Source: Clostridia bacterium
Lineage (GTDB): Bacteria > Bacillota > Clostridia > Christensenellales > Aristaeellaceae
Reading direction: 5' to 3'
Assembly (NCBI GenBank): GCA_017434085.1
Contig: JAFRFY010000167.1
Location: 1 to 32,832 of the forward strand
Length of the DNA: 32,832 nucleotides
Position 1 is the stretch's first letter, and each line of letters starts with the position of its first letter. Below the pieces are notes generated by a model. That model saw only the letters and a program-made list of their open reading frames with translations. It did no database searches and was not told the origin of the DNA. Below are positions 1 to 7,647 of the stretch, one piece after another. A program made the translations under genes and the position numbers.

Positions 1-3
1 ACA

Positions 4-129
4 GCTCCCCTGGACAGCAGTCGCGCCACTGCCTACGGCAGGCGCGACCAGCCCGCGCGCATCCTTCGGATGCCAGCGCGGCGCTGCCGGCGGCCCGCTT
101 GCGCGGACGCCGGTGCGTGGGAGGGGAGC
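4..129. repeat. Cluster of GC-rich palindromes at the left edge
   Basis: This stretch has no convincing gene. An outer inverted repeat (GCTCCCCT at 4-11, AGGGGAGC at 122-129) encloses two compact hairpins. The first pairs GTCGCGCC (20-27) with GGCGCGAC (41-48), with an inner TGCC/GGCA stem. The second is GCATCC-TTC-GGATGC at 59-73. The arrangement looks like a folded intergenic repeat or a structured RNA end, but I recognise no named RNA family. It lies downstream of the minus-strand operon that ends at 384 and could help stop its transcription. Confidence 0.45.
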
Positions 130-161
130 CAAGGCTACCGCCTGTGAACGTAACCCCCTTG

Positions 162-294
162 CCTCCCCTTTCAGGCAACTTCGAAAAACCCTGTTTTCGC
201 AAACAATACTTCGCAAAGAACCCTTGTTTTACAGGGTTTTCCGAAGTAAGGTTTGCGGCAAAGTGAGGTTTTTCGAGGTCCCTTTCAGGGGAGG
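162..294. mobile_element. Palindromic repeat interrupted by a 104-bp MITE-like hairpin insertion
   Basis: The host repeat is a small palindrome, CCTCCCC (162-168) and GGGGAGG (288-294), that would close around TTTCA if the insert were removed. The sequence CCCTTTCAGG occurs at 166-175 and again at 280-289, exactly flanking the 104 bases 176-279, as a target-site duplication would. The insert is itself a long imperfect hairpin. ACTTCGAAAAACC (178-190) matches the reverse complement of 267-279 with one mismatch, and an inner arm pair is at 208-224 and 233-247. It encodes no protein. A non-autonomous palindromic element mobilised in trans is the simplest reading. Confidence 0.6.
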
Positions 295-383
295 TGCCGA
301 GCGAAGCGAGGCGAAGAGTTCGTTCTCCTTTTTCTGGAGCGACAGAGAAGAGCATCCCACAGCCATCCGTGAAGCCCCCTTTT

Positions 384-1409
384 TTACCCTTCAACCCCCG
401 GATTGATATACCGCGCGGCGGCGGCGCAGATGGCCTGCACGCGGCGGTCGTCGATATCGTTGGGGATGGAGCAATCCGCGCCCAGGATGAAGCCGCGATA
501 GCCGTTTTCATCGATCAGCCGCTTCACGTAGGCGTCCAGCGCCTCCGGGGTGCCGGTGTCGATCAGCGTGCCGGGGTTGTTGTCGAAACCGCCCAGCACG
601 CACTTGCCGGGGAAGTACCGCCGCCCCTCGGCCAGCGGGAGGCGCTCGGTGTGCTGCGCCCAGTTGTAGCAGCCCGCCTCGTAATCCCGGTACCAGGAGA
701 CCACGTTGGTGTGCCGGGCATAGCCGCAGATGTGCAGTATGTTGTAGGGGCTGTATTTGTTGGCCTCGTTGAGCACGTCGATCTCGGTGGGCGTGATCAG
801 CCTGCGGTAGCGCTCCCGGGGGTACAGCGGGCTCTGTATGTTCTGCACGCAGTAGTAGATGCCGTCCAGCTTCGTCTCGTCGAACAGCTGCCGCACCAGC
901 GCCACGAAATCCTTCTGGATTTCCATGCCCGCCGCGGCGAAGGCGTCCGGGAAGCACTCGGCCAGCTTCACGAACTTATCGTAGCGCAGGTCGAGGAAGT
1001 CGAACTTGATGCGAATGGCCTGAAGCGGCGCGAACACGTTGTAGAACGTCATGACCTCGCCATTAAACTGGTCGATGATGCGCTGCACGTGCCTGACCTG
1101 CTCCCGAATCCAGGGGTGATCGGGCCCGACGGCGCGAATCCTCATCAGGTCCGCCTCGGTCTCCAGCGGGTTGTCCATGATCGGCGGATAGCCCATGAAG
1201 CCCTCGTTCATCATCTTCATCATGTCCGGGTCGACCAGCTCGTAGTATTTGCGGTGCCCCTCGACGATGCGGTCGCGGATGGCGGCGTCCTTATCCACGC
1301 GGAACTGGTCCGGCCCCAGCACAAAGTGGTGCCAGAAACCCGTGGGGACCTTGAAGGTCTCCTTGCAGGCGAAGGCGTCCTTCAAAAGCTGTATCTTATC
1401 GTACTTCAT
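384..1409 (-). CDS. URO-D superfamily protein, MtaA/CmuA-like methyltransferase (paralogue 1)
   Basis: This 341-residue protein belongs to the uroporphyrinogen decarboxylase superfamily but is unlikely to be HemE. The N-terminus has VPTGFWHHF, not the arginine-rich substrate loop of HemE. It carries H226-x-C228 (LHICGY) and, 85 residues later, C313 (LGADCS). This matches the His-x-Cys...Cys zinc site of MtaA/MtbA-type methylcobamide:thiol methyltransferases, so a methyl-transfer role is more likely than decarboxylation. The ATG overlaps the stop of the upstream paralogue as ATGA (1406-1409), with GGAGG about ten bases before it. It is the last gene of the liv-dha operon. No corrinoid-binding protein is encoded nearby, so donor and acceptor are unknown. 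Confidence 0.8.
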   Translation of the reverse strand: MKYDKIQLLKDAFACKETFKVPTGFWHHFVLGPDQFRVDKDAAIRDRIVEGHRKYYELVDPDMMKMMNEGFMGYPPIMDNPLETEADLMRIRAVGPDHPWIREQVRHVQRIIDQFNGEVMTFYNVFAPLQAIRIKFDFLDLRYDKFVKLAECFPDAFAAAGMEIQKDFVALVRQLFDETKLDGIYYCVQNIQSPLYPRERYRRLITPTEIDVLNEANKYSPYNILHICGYARHTNVVSWYRDYEAGCYNWAQHTERLPLAEGRRYFPGKCVLGGFDNNPGTLIDTGTPEALDAYVKRLIDENGYRGFILGADCSIPNDIDDRRVQAICAAAARYINPGVEG

Positions 1410-2410
1410 CGGCGGTAATCCTCCGCGATCTTGCGGATCAGCTCCAGCCGCGCCACGGGCACGCCGTCGCCGATGGTGCAGTCCGCGCCGAGACCCACGC
1501 CGGTCGTGCCCGCCTCGTCCAGTATGCGGCAGACCTCGCGGCGGATGTCCTCGTCGCTGCCGGTGTACAAAAGCGTGTTCGGCCGGTTGTCAAAGCCGCC
1601 CAGCACGGGCTTGCCGTCGAATATCTTCTTGCCCTCAGCCAGGGAGATGTGCTCACTGTACACCGCCCAGTTGAACGCCTGCACGGGATAGTCCACGTAC
1701 CAGCTCAAATCGTTGGTGTAGCCGAAGTACCCGCAGATGTGGATCATGTTCCGCTTCGCGTGGGCGTCGATGTTGTCAAGCACCGCCAGGTCCAGCGGCC
1801 GCACCACCTTGTCGTGCCGGTCGCGGTTGAAGGTGAACTTGTCCTGCACCGACTGCACGCTGTAGTAGATGCCGTCCACGCTCGTCTCCTCGAACAGCCG
1901 GTCCACCAGACAGTTGACGTCCCTGGCGATCTCCCGCGCGGCGTGGACCATGATGTCCGTGTTCTGCCGGAACAGCGCGGTGAACTTCTTGAAGTCCTCG
2001 TCGAACTCCTCAAAGCGCAGCCGGATGTACTGCAGGGGCGAAAAGACGTTGTACAGCTTGTACATGCCGTCCCCGGCGTAATCGCAGATGTCCTTCACGT
2101 ATTCGACCTGCCGGGTGATCCACGGGTGATCCGGGCCCACGGCCTTGATCTCGGCCAGGTCCTCCGCCGTGCGGACGGTCTTTTTGCACACCGACGGATG
2201 GCCGAAGAAGCCGTCCGACATGATCTTCAAAAAGTCCGGGTCCACCTCGTCGATGAATTTCTTCTGGCCGGTCACCACGGCGTTGTAGACCGCGGGGTCC
2301 TCGTAGCCGTAGTGGTCGTGGAAGGACACGAAGTGATGCCAGAAGCCCACCGGCACGCGGTCGGGCTTTTCATTGGCAAAAAAGGCATCCATCAGCTGCT
2401 TTTTATCCAT
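1406..2410 (-). CDS. URO-D superfamily protein, MtaA/CmuA-like methyltransferase (paralogue 2)
   Basis: This 334-residue protein is clearly related to its downstream neighbour along its whole length; both have GFWHHF, the string AVGPDHPWI and LGGFDN. It keeps the same presumed zinc site, H224-x-C226 (IHICGY) and C311 (LGADCT), with identical spacing. An upstream ATG at 2440 is possible. I chose ATG 2410 because AGGAG lies seven bases before it and this avoids overlap with dhaL. The tandem pair probably arose by duplication and may act as a heterodimer or on two related substrates. It is cotranscribed with dhaK and dhaL. The biochemical role is inferred from the motif only. Confidence 0.8.
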   Translation of the reverse strand: MDKKQLMDAFFANEKPDRVPVGFWHHFVSFHDHYGYEDPAVYNAVVTGQKKFIDEVDPDFLKIMSDGFFGHPSVCKKTVRTAEDLAEIKAVGPDHPWITRQVEYVKDICDYAGDGMYKLYNVFSPLQYIRLRFEEFDEDFKKFTALFRQNTDIMVHAAREIARDVNCLVDRLFEETSVDGIYYSVQSVQDKFTFNRDRHDKVVRPLDLAVLDNIDAHAKRNMIHICGYFGYTNDLSWYVDYPVQAFNWAVYSEHISLAEGKKIFDGKPVLGGFDNRPNTLLYTGSDEDIRREVCRILDEAGTTGVGLGADCTIGDGVPVARLELIRKIAEDYRR

Positions 2411-2429
2411 GTGCATTCTCCTCGTATAA

Positions 2430-3080
2430 TCATTTTCCAATCTTTTCGATCAGCAGGTCGCACAGCCCCTCGAGCTGCCAGCTCATGGTCACCGCGCCGG
2501 GGTCCAGGTGCCCCACGCCCCGGTTGGTCTGGTAGCTGGCGCGGCCCTTGACGGCCGCCATGTCGCGGGTGGCCTCCGCGCCGTCCAGCGCGGCGCGCTT
2601 CACGGCGGCAAGCATAGCCCTTTCGTCCTCGCCGTCCTGAAGCCCCTGCCGGAAGCGCTGCACGGCGGGGTAGAGCGCGTCGATCATGGTCTTCATGCCG
2701 GGCTCGGCCTGTCCGCGATTCATCATATCCTTCACCATGGCCTCCAGCGCGTCGCACAGCCCGGCGGCGTCGAGCGCCGCCCTGCCCGCGCAGGCCTTCG
2801 ACGCGGCCATGTAGCCCCCGCCGTACAGTATGCCGGAGGAGCCGCCGATCTTGCTCATCATCAGCATGCCGATCTTGCGGAAGGCGGCGTCTATGGGCAT
2901 GGCGCGCAACTCGTCGCCCGCGGCCACGAGGTTTTCAAAGCCGAGGTTCATGTTGGCCCAGTGGTCCCCGTCGCCGGTGGCGGCGTCCAGGCCGCTGATG
3001 TAGTCGCCGTTTTCGGCGATGCGCCGCGCCGTCCGCTCGAGGTACGCCACGTAATCGCCGCTGGTCAGTATAAAGCCCAT
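2430..3080 (-). CDS. Dihydroxyacetone kinase, ADP/ATP-binding subunit DhaL-like
   Basis: This 216-residue protein is the nucleotide-binding DAK2 subunit that transfers phosphate to the ketose held on DhaK. The Mg-ADP aspartates are in place as D32-x4-D37-x-D39 (LDAATGDGDHW), followed by NMNLGF and the GSSG-containing loop. The usual glycine after GDGDH is replaced by W41. The annotated frame could open at 3086, but there the ATG touches the ribosome binding site. The ATG at 3080 sits six bases after AAAGGAGA and is preferred. It follows dhaK with a gap of about a dozen bases. No DhaM phosphotransferase is present in the window, so the phosphoryl donor (PEP via a distant DhaM, or ATP directly) is open. 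Confidence 0.88.
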   Translation of the reverse strand: MGFILTSGDYVAYLERTARRIAENGDYISGLDAATGDGDHWANMNLGFENLVAAGDELRAMPIDAAFRKIGMLMMSKIGGSSGILYGGGYMAASKACAGRAALDAAGLCDALEAMVKDMMNRGQAEPGMKTMIDALYPAVQRFRQGLQDGEDERAMLAAVKRAALDGAEATRDMAAVKGRASYQTNRGVGHLDPGAVTMSWQLEGLCDLLIEKIGK

Positions 3081-3092
3081 CGCCATTCTCCT

Positions 3093-4082
3093 TTACACGC
3101 GGAAGGCCGGGGCCTCGCTGGGATAGTCGAGGTACGCCTTCAGTTCGTCGTCCAGCTTGAGCAGCGTGATACTCACGCCCGCCATCTCCAGGCTGGTCAT
3201 GTAGTTGCCCACGAAGGCTTTGTATATTTTGATGCCCTTCTCCCGGAGGATGTTCTCCACCTCGTCGTAGAGTATGTACTGCTCCATCAGCGGGGTGCCG
3301 CCCAGGCCGTTGACCATCACAGCGACCTCACTGCCCGCGTAGTCGCAGTCCTCGAATATCTTTTGGAGCAGCTTCGCCGCCAGTTCCCTGGCGCTGCTCA
3401 TCTTTTCGCGGTTGATGCCGGGCTCGCCGTGGATGCCCATGCCGATCTCGCACTCGTCCTCGCCGAGCGTGAAGCCGGGCTTGCCCACCGCGGGCAGTAT
3501 GCAGGGCGTCATGGCCATGCCCATGGTGCGCACGTTGGCGATGGCCTTTTCCGCGGCGGCCTTGACCTCGGGCAGGCTCTTGCCCATCTCGGCGGCGGCG
3601 CCGGCCACCTTGTGCACGAACAGCGTGCCCGCGATGCCGCGGCGGCCGGTGGTCCAGGTGCTGTCCTCCACGGCCACGTCGTCCTTCACCACGGCGATGT
3701 CGGTCTTTATGCCGTCGAACTCCACCATCTCCCGGGCCATCTGGAAGTTCATGATGTCGCCGGAGTAGTTCATGATGACCATCAGCACGCCCGCGCCGCC
3801 GTCCGCGGCCTTGACGCCCTCTATGATGCGGTCCGGCGACGGCGAGGAGAACACGTTGCCCGCCACCGCCGCATCCAGCATGCCCTTGCCCACGTAGCCG
3901 CCGAAGGACGGCTCATGGCCGCTGCCGCCGCCGGTGATCAGGCCCACCTTGCCGGGGGTCTTTTCCGCGCGGGCGATCACCTCCACGCCCTCGCCCAGAT
4001 AGCGGATCTTCGGGTTGGCCTTGGCCATGCCCCGGAGCATATCGCTGACGACTTCATTGGGATTGTTGATGATTTTCTTCAT
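3093..4082 (-). CDS. Dihydroxyacetone kinase, substrate-binding subunit DhaK-like
   Basis: This 329-residue protein is of normal DhaK length. It contains the substrate loop GGGSGHEPSFGGYVG, the catalytic aspartate in MNYSGDIMNF and the histidine H218 (GMGIHGEPG) that forms the covalent hemiaminal with the ketose in DhaK of other bacteria. The residues after GHEP are SF, where typical DhaK proteins have a second histidine, so the substrate may be a different short ketose such as erythrulose. AAAGGAGA precedes the ATG by nine bases. The gene starts 37 bases after livF and is probably in the same transcript. This places a small-ketose kinase directly behind a solute importer. Confidence 0.9.
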   Translation of the reverse strand: MKKIINNPNEVVSDMLRGMAKANPKIRYLGEGVEVIARAEKTPGKVGLITGGGSGHEPSFGGYVGKGMLDAAVAGNVFSSPSPDRIIEGVKAADGGAGVLMVIMNYSGDIMNFQMAREMVEFDGIKTDIAVVKDDVAVEDSTWTTGRRGIAGTLFVHKVAGAAAEMGKSLPEVKAAAEKAIANVRTMGMAMTPCILPAVGKPGFTLGEDECEIGMGIHGEPGINREKMSSARELAAKLLQKIFEDCDYAGSEVAVMVNGLGGTPLMEQYILYDEVENILREKGIKIYKAFVGNYMTSLEMAGVSITLLKLDDELKAYLDYPSEAPAFRV

Positions 4083-4119
4083 AGCGTTGCGTCTCCTTTG
4101 TCGTTATTGTTTCTGCCCC

Positions 4120-4848
4120 TCAGCCTCTCCTGCTCTGAGCCCCCTTGCCGCCCAGGTAGGCGCTGCGCACGCGGTCGTCCTGCAAGAGCGTCCGGGCGTC
4201 GCCGCTGAAGGCGATCTTGCCGGTCTCCAGCACGAAGGCGCGGTCGGCGACGGACAGCGCCATGTTGGCGTTCTGCTCGATCAGCAGTATGGTGGTGCCC
4301 TGCTTATTGATGGATTCTATGAGCTCAAATATCATCAGCACCAGGTTCGGCGCGAGGCCCATGGAGGGCTCGTCCAGCAAGAGCAGCCTCGGCGCGCTCA
4401 TCAGCGCCCGCCCGATGGCCAGCATCTGCTGCTCGCCGCCAGAGAGGGTGCCCGCGATCTGCCCCATGCGCTCCTTCAAGCGGGGGAAGAGGTCGTACAC
4501 CCGGTCGTAGGCCTGCTCGATGCCCGCCTTGTCCTTGCGGGTGTAGGCCCCCAGCCGCAGGTTCTCGTGCACCGTCAGCGCCGGGAACACCTCGCGCCCC
4601 TCGGGGGAGATGCTGATGCCCCGGGAGATGATCCTGTGCGGCGCGGCGTGGGTGATGTCCTCGCCCAGAAAGCGGATGCTGCCGGACTGCGCCCGCACCA
4701 GCCCCGTGATGGCGGACAGCGTGGTGGATTTGCCCGCGCCGTTGGAGCCGATCAGCGTGACGATCTCGCCCTGCTTGACCTCCAGGGAGATGCCCTTGAG
4801 CGCGTTGATCGGGCCGTAAGAGACCACCAGGTTGTCAATTTTCAGCAT
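4120..4848 (-). CDS. Branched-chain amino acid/amide-type ABC transporter ATPase LivF
   Basis: This 242-residue cytoplasmic ATPase of the LivF type has Walker A GSNGAGKST, signature LSGGEQQ and Walker B LLLLDEPSMGLAP. It would pair with LivG to power the LivH-LivM channel. The start overlaps the end of livG by 14 bases, which implies translational coupling. Transporters of this HAAT class take branched-chain amino acids but also urea, amides, and aromatic or other small acids, so the gene name does not prove a leucine substrate. The linked dhaKL and URO-D genes argue for a non-standard solute. Confidence 0.93.
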   Translation of the reverse strand: MLKIDNLVVSYGPINALKGISLEVKQGEIVTLIGSNGAGKSTTLSAITGLVRAQSGSIRFLGEDITHAAPHRIISRGISISPEGREVFPALTVHENLRLGAYTRKDKAGIEQAYDRVYDLFPRLKERMGQIAGTLSGGEQQMLAIGRALMSAPRLLLLDEPSMGLAPNLVLMIFELIESINKQGTTILLIEQNANMALSVADRAFVLETGKIAFSGDARTLLQDDRVRSAYLGGKGAQSRRG

Positions 4849-5614
4849 GCTTCTCGCGCTCCCCTCCCAGATAGGCGTCGATGACCGCCTGGTTGCTGGC
4901 GATCTCCTCGGGCAGGCCCTCGGCGATCAGCTTGCCGTGGTCCAGCACGTAGATGCGGTCGGACACGTTCATGACCACGTTCATGTCGTGCTCGATCAGC
5001 AGCACCGTGTAGCCGATGTTCTTAAGATGCCGTATGAACTGCAACAGCGCCTCGCTCTCGGCGGGGTTCATGCCCGCGGCGGGCTCGTCCAGCAGCAGCA
5101 GCTTGGCGTCGGTGGCCATGGCGCGGGCGATCTCCACCTTGCGCTGGTCGCCGTAGGGCAGGCTGCCGGCGTAGTCGTTGATGTGCGCGCCCATGCCGAT
5201 GCTCTCGAGGATCTCGATGGCGCGGGCGATGTTCTCCGCCTCCTGCCTGCGGTAGGCGGGGGTGTGGAACAGCCCCTGGAAGAAGTTGTAGTGGGTGTGG
5301 ATGTGCATGCCCACCAGCACGTTCTCGATGACCCGCAGTTTCGGGAACAGCCGGAGGTTCTGGAAGGTGCGGGAGATGCCCAGCTTCACGATCTCCTGGG
5401 GCGTCTTGTCCATCAGCTTCTGACCCATGAATTCCATGTCGCCCTCGGTGATGCGGTAGACGCCGGTGAGCATGTTGAACACGGTGGTCTTGCCCGCGCC
5501 GTTGGGGCCCACCAGGCTGACGATCTCGCCCTGGTCCACCCGGAGGGAGACGTTGTCCACGGCGGTCAGGCCGCCGAAGCGTATGGTGATGTTGTCGATT
5601 TTGAGAAACGCCAT
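4835..5614 (-). CDS. Branched-chain amino acid/amide-type ABC transporter ATPase LivG
   Basis: This 259-residue partner ATPase shows Walker A GPNGAGKTT, signature LPYGDQRKVEIARAM and Walker B LLLLDEPAAGMNP. The extended region between Walker A and the signature, and the C-terminal tail ending YLGGEREK, are typical of LivG rather than LivF. GGAGG lies seven bases before the ATG, and the gene begins three bases after the livM stop. The overlap with livF and tight spacing with livM show a single translational unit. Confidence 0.93.
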   Translation of the reverse strand: MAFLKIDNITIRFGGLTAVDNVSLRVDQGEIVSLVGPNGAGKTTVFNMLTGVYRITEGDMEFMGQKLMDKTPQEIVKLGISRTFQNLRLFPKLRVIENVLVGMHIHTHYNFFQGLFHTPAYRRQEAENIARAIEILESIGMGAHINDYAGSLPYGDQRKVEIARAMATDAKLLLLDEPAAGMNPAESEALLQFIRHLKNIGYTVLLIEHDMNVVMNVSDRIYVLDHGKLIAEGLPEEIASNQAVIDAYLGGEREKHAEN

Positions 5615-5617
5615 CGC

Positions 5618-6691
5618 CTACGCCTCCTTTCCGCGCCCGGGGATGTAGGCCTCCAGCCCGCGCGCCGCGAGCAGCCTGCGGGTCTGTCGGCTCAGCCGGT
5701 AGGGCAGCGTGGACTGCCAGCCCAGCGCGCCCTGGGGCCTGAACTGCATCATCAAAACCAGCAGCACGCCGTAGATCACGAACCGCCACTCGTTCAAAAA
5801 GCGGAACACCTGCGGGAACAGCCACAACAGCGCCGCGCCGAACACCATGCCGCGCACCGTGCCCAGCCCGCCCACGATGACCACCGAGAGGATCAGTATC
5901 GACGTGTTGAACACGAAGCTCGTGGGCTCGATGTAGCTGTTGGCGATCACGCAGTACAGCCCGCCGCCCAGCCCCGTGATGAAGGCCGATATGACGAACG
6001 CCAGTATCTTGTAGCGCGCGGTGCGTATGCCCATCATGGTGGCGGCGAGCTCGTCGTCCCGTATGGCCATGAAGGCGCGGCCCGCCTTGGAATTGCGTAT
6101 CGCCAGGCAGGCGATGCCCGTCAGCACGCACAGCGCCAGCGTCAGGTAGAACACCCCGCCGTTCTTCATGTCCAGCTTCATGCCGAACAGCACGGGCTTG
6201 GGGATGTTGCGTATGCCGTAGTTGCCGTTGGTGACGGATTCCCACTGTTTTAAGATCATCTGCACGATCTCGCAGAAGCCCAGCGTGACGATGGACAGGT
6301 AGGTGCCCGAGAGCCGAAGCGTCGGAAGGCCCAGCAAAAGCCCGATCAGCGCCGCGAACACCCCCGCCGCCAGCAGCGCGGGCCAGAAGGACCAGCCCAG
6401 CTTGGTCATGGACAGCGCGCACACGTAGGCGCCGATGCCGTAGAAGCCCGCGTGCCCCAGCGACACCTGCCCGGTGTAGCCGATCAGCACGTTGAGGCCC
6501 ATGCCCAGCATGGCGTAGAGTATGATCATGATCACGATGCGCATGTTCGCCGGGGTCATGAATTTGAAGTTGGGCGTGTAGAGCAGCACCGCGCCGATGA
6601 TGACGATAAACACCCACTTCCAGGCATCCACGAAGTGTTCAAACACGTACAACAGACCGTTTTCCTTGACGGAACCAAATCTCTTTTCCAT
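5618..6691 (-). CDS. Branched-chain amino acid/amide-type ABC transporter permease LivM
   Basis: This 357-residue polytopic membrane protein has about ten hydrophobic segments. It contains the family motif GYTGQVSLGHAGFYGIGAY near residues 70-90 and the cytoplasmic coupling region with AIRDDELAATMMGI. It forms the heterodimeric channel with LivH. The ATG at 6691 follows the livH stop by three bases, and the livH tail AAGGTGTGAG serves as its ribosome binding site, so livH and livM are tightly coupled. The C-terminal basic tail (RLSRQTRRLLAARG) is cytoplasmic. Confidence 0.92.
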   Translation of the reverse strand: MEKRFGSVKENGLLYVFEHFVDAWKWVFIVIIGAVLLYTPNFKFMTPANMRIVIMIILYAMLGMGLNVLIGYTGQVSLGHAGFYGIGAYVCALSMTKLGWSFWPALLAAGVFAALIGLLLGLPTLRLSGTYLSIVTLGFCEIVQMILKQWESVTNGNYGIRNIPKPVLFGMKLDMKNGGVFYLTLALCVLTGIACLAIRNSKAGRAFMAIRDDELAATMMGIRTARYKILAFVISAFITGLGGGLYCVIANSYIEPTSFVFNTSILILSVVIVGGLGTVRGMVFGAALLWLFPQVFRFLNEWRFVIYGVLLVLMMQFRPQGALGWQSTLPYRLSRQTRRLLAARGLEAYIPGRGKEA

Positions 6692-6694
6692 ATC

Positions 6695-7582
6695 TCACAC
6701 CTTCGTTATGCCTTTCTTGCCGAAGAAGCCGGTGGGCTTGATGATGAGTATCAGTATCAGTATCACAAAGGCCATGGGGTCGCGGACGTTGCTGCCCAGG
6801 TACTGGGCCGCGAGGCACTCCGCCACGCCCACCACCAGGCCGCCGACCACCGCGCCGTGCAGCATGCCGATGCCGCCCACCACCGCCGCCGAGAAGGCCT
6901 TCAGGCCGATGGTGGAGCCCATGGACGGGGATATGATGCCGTAGTACCCGGCGATCAGCGCCCCGGCGATGGCCGCGCACGCGCCGCCGATGAAGAATGT
7001 GAAGGATATGACGAAGTTGACGTTCACGCCCACCATGTGGGCCGCCTTGGTATTCTGCTGCACGGCGCGCATGGCCAGGCCGATCTTGGTCTTCTGCACC
7101 ACGAACGTCAGTATGAGCAAGAGCACCACCGCCACCACCAGCATGATGATCTGGCTGGACTGTATGGTGATGTTGCCGATCACGATGGGGGCAAACAGGT
7201 TCAGCGACGGGAACCCGTGCTTCTCCGAGCCGAATATGTAGTCTATGGACAATGTGTTCTGTATGATAAACGACATACCGATGGTCGTGATCAGCGTGGC
7301 GATCGGTATGGATTTTTTCCTTCTCAAGGGCTCCAGCGCCACCTTGTCGATGGTTAGCGCCAGCAGGCCGGACAGCACGATGGCGATCAGTATGGCCGGG
7401 AACAGCCCGACCTTCAAGGACACGAAGAAATACACCATGTACGCGCCGAAGGCGTACACGGAGCCGTGGGAAAAGTTGATCAGCCGAAGCACGCCGAATA
7501 CCATGGAGTAGCCGACGGCGATCAGCGCGTATGCCATCCCCAGCGCGAGGCCGTTGATGATGGCTCCAAGCAATGTCTGCAT
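6695..7582 (-). CDS. Branched-chain amino acid/amide-type ABC transporter permease LivH
   Basis: This 295-residue membrane protein has the LivH hallmarks INGLALGMAYALIAVGYSMVFGVLRLINFSHG at the N-terminus and a coupling motif with AVQQNTKAAHMVGVN. The reading frame is open to a TTG at 7603. The ATG at 7582 is preferred because GGGTGAAG is six bases before it and the family normally begins with MQxxxxxxxNGL. It is separated from livK by a short gap holding a strong hairpin, which probably keeps permease expression below that of the binding protein. Confidence 0.92.
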   Translation of the reverse strand: MQTLLGAIINGLALGMAYALIAVGYSMVFGVLRLINFSHGSVYAFGAYMVYFFVSLKVGLFPAILIAIVLSGLLALTIDKVALEPLRRKKSIPIATLITTIGMSFIIQNTLSIDYIFGSEKHGFPSLNLFAPIVIGNITIQSSQIIMLVVAVVLLLILTFVVQKTKIGLAMRAVQQNTKAAHMVGVNVNFVISFTFFIGGACAAIAGALIAGYYGIISPSMGSTIGLKAFSAAVVGGIGMLHGAVVGGLVVGVAECLAAQYLGSNVRDPMAFVILILILIIKPTGFFGKKGITKV

Positions 7583-7609
7583 AGCGATCTTCACCCTATA
7601 CAAAGGGCC

Positions 7610-7629
7610 CGGAGGGGGCTTCCCCTCCG
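7610..7629 (-). terminator. Intercistronic hairpin between livK and livH
   Basis: A perfect eight-base stem (7610-7617 with 7622-7629) with loop GCTT lies just after the livK stop. No strong T-run follows on the minus strand, so it is better read as a 3'-end stabiliser or partial attenuator than as a full terminator. It would explain excess binding protein over permease. Confidence 0.55.
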
Positions 7630-7647
7630 AACCCGTCAGTCGTCAAA

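Noticed and set aside
294-1418. Plus-strand open frame covering the first URO-D gene
   Set aside because: The minus-strand frame has clear family motifs and a coupled start; the plus-strand product is low-complexity and His/Val-rich, as in antisense shadows.
384-2410. Annotation of the URO-D proteins as HemE
   Set aside because: The HemE substrate arginines at the N-terminus are absent, and both proteins have the HxC...C zinc signature instead.
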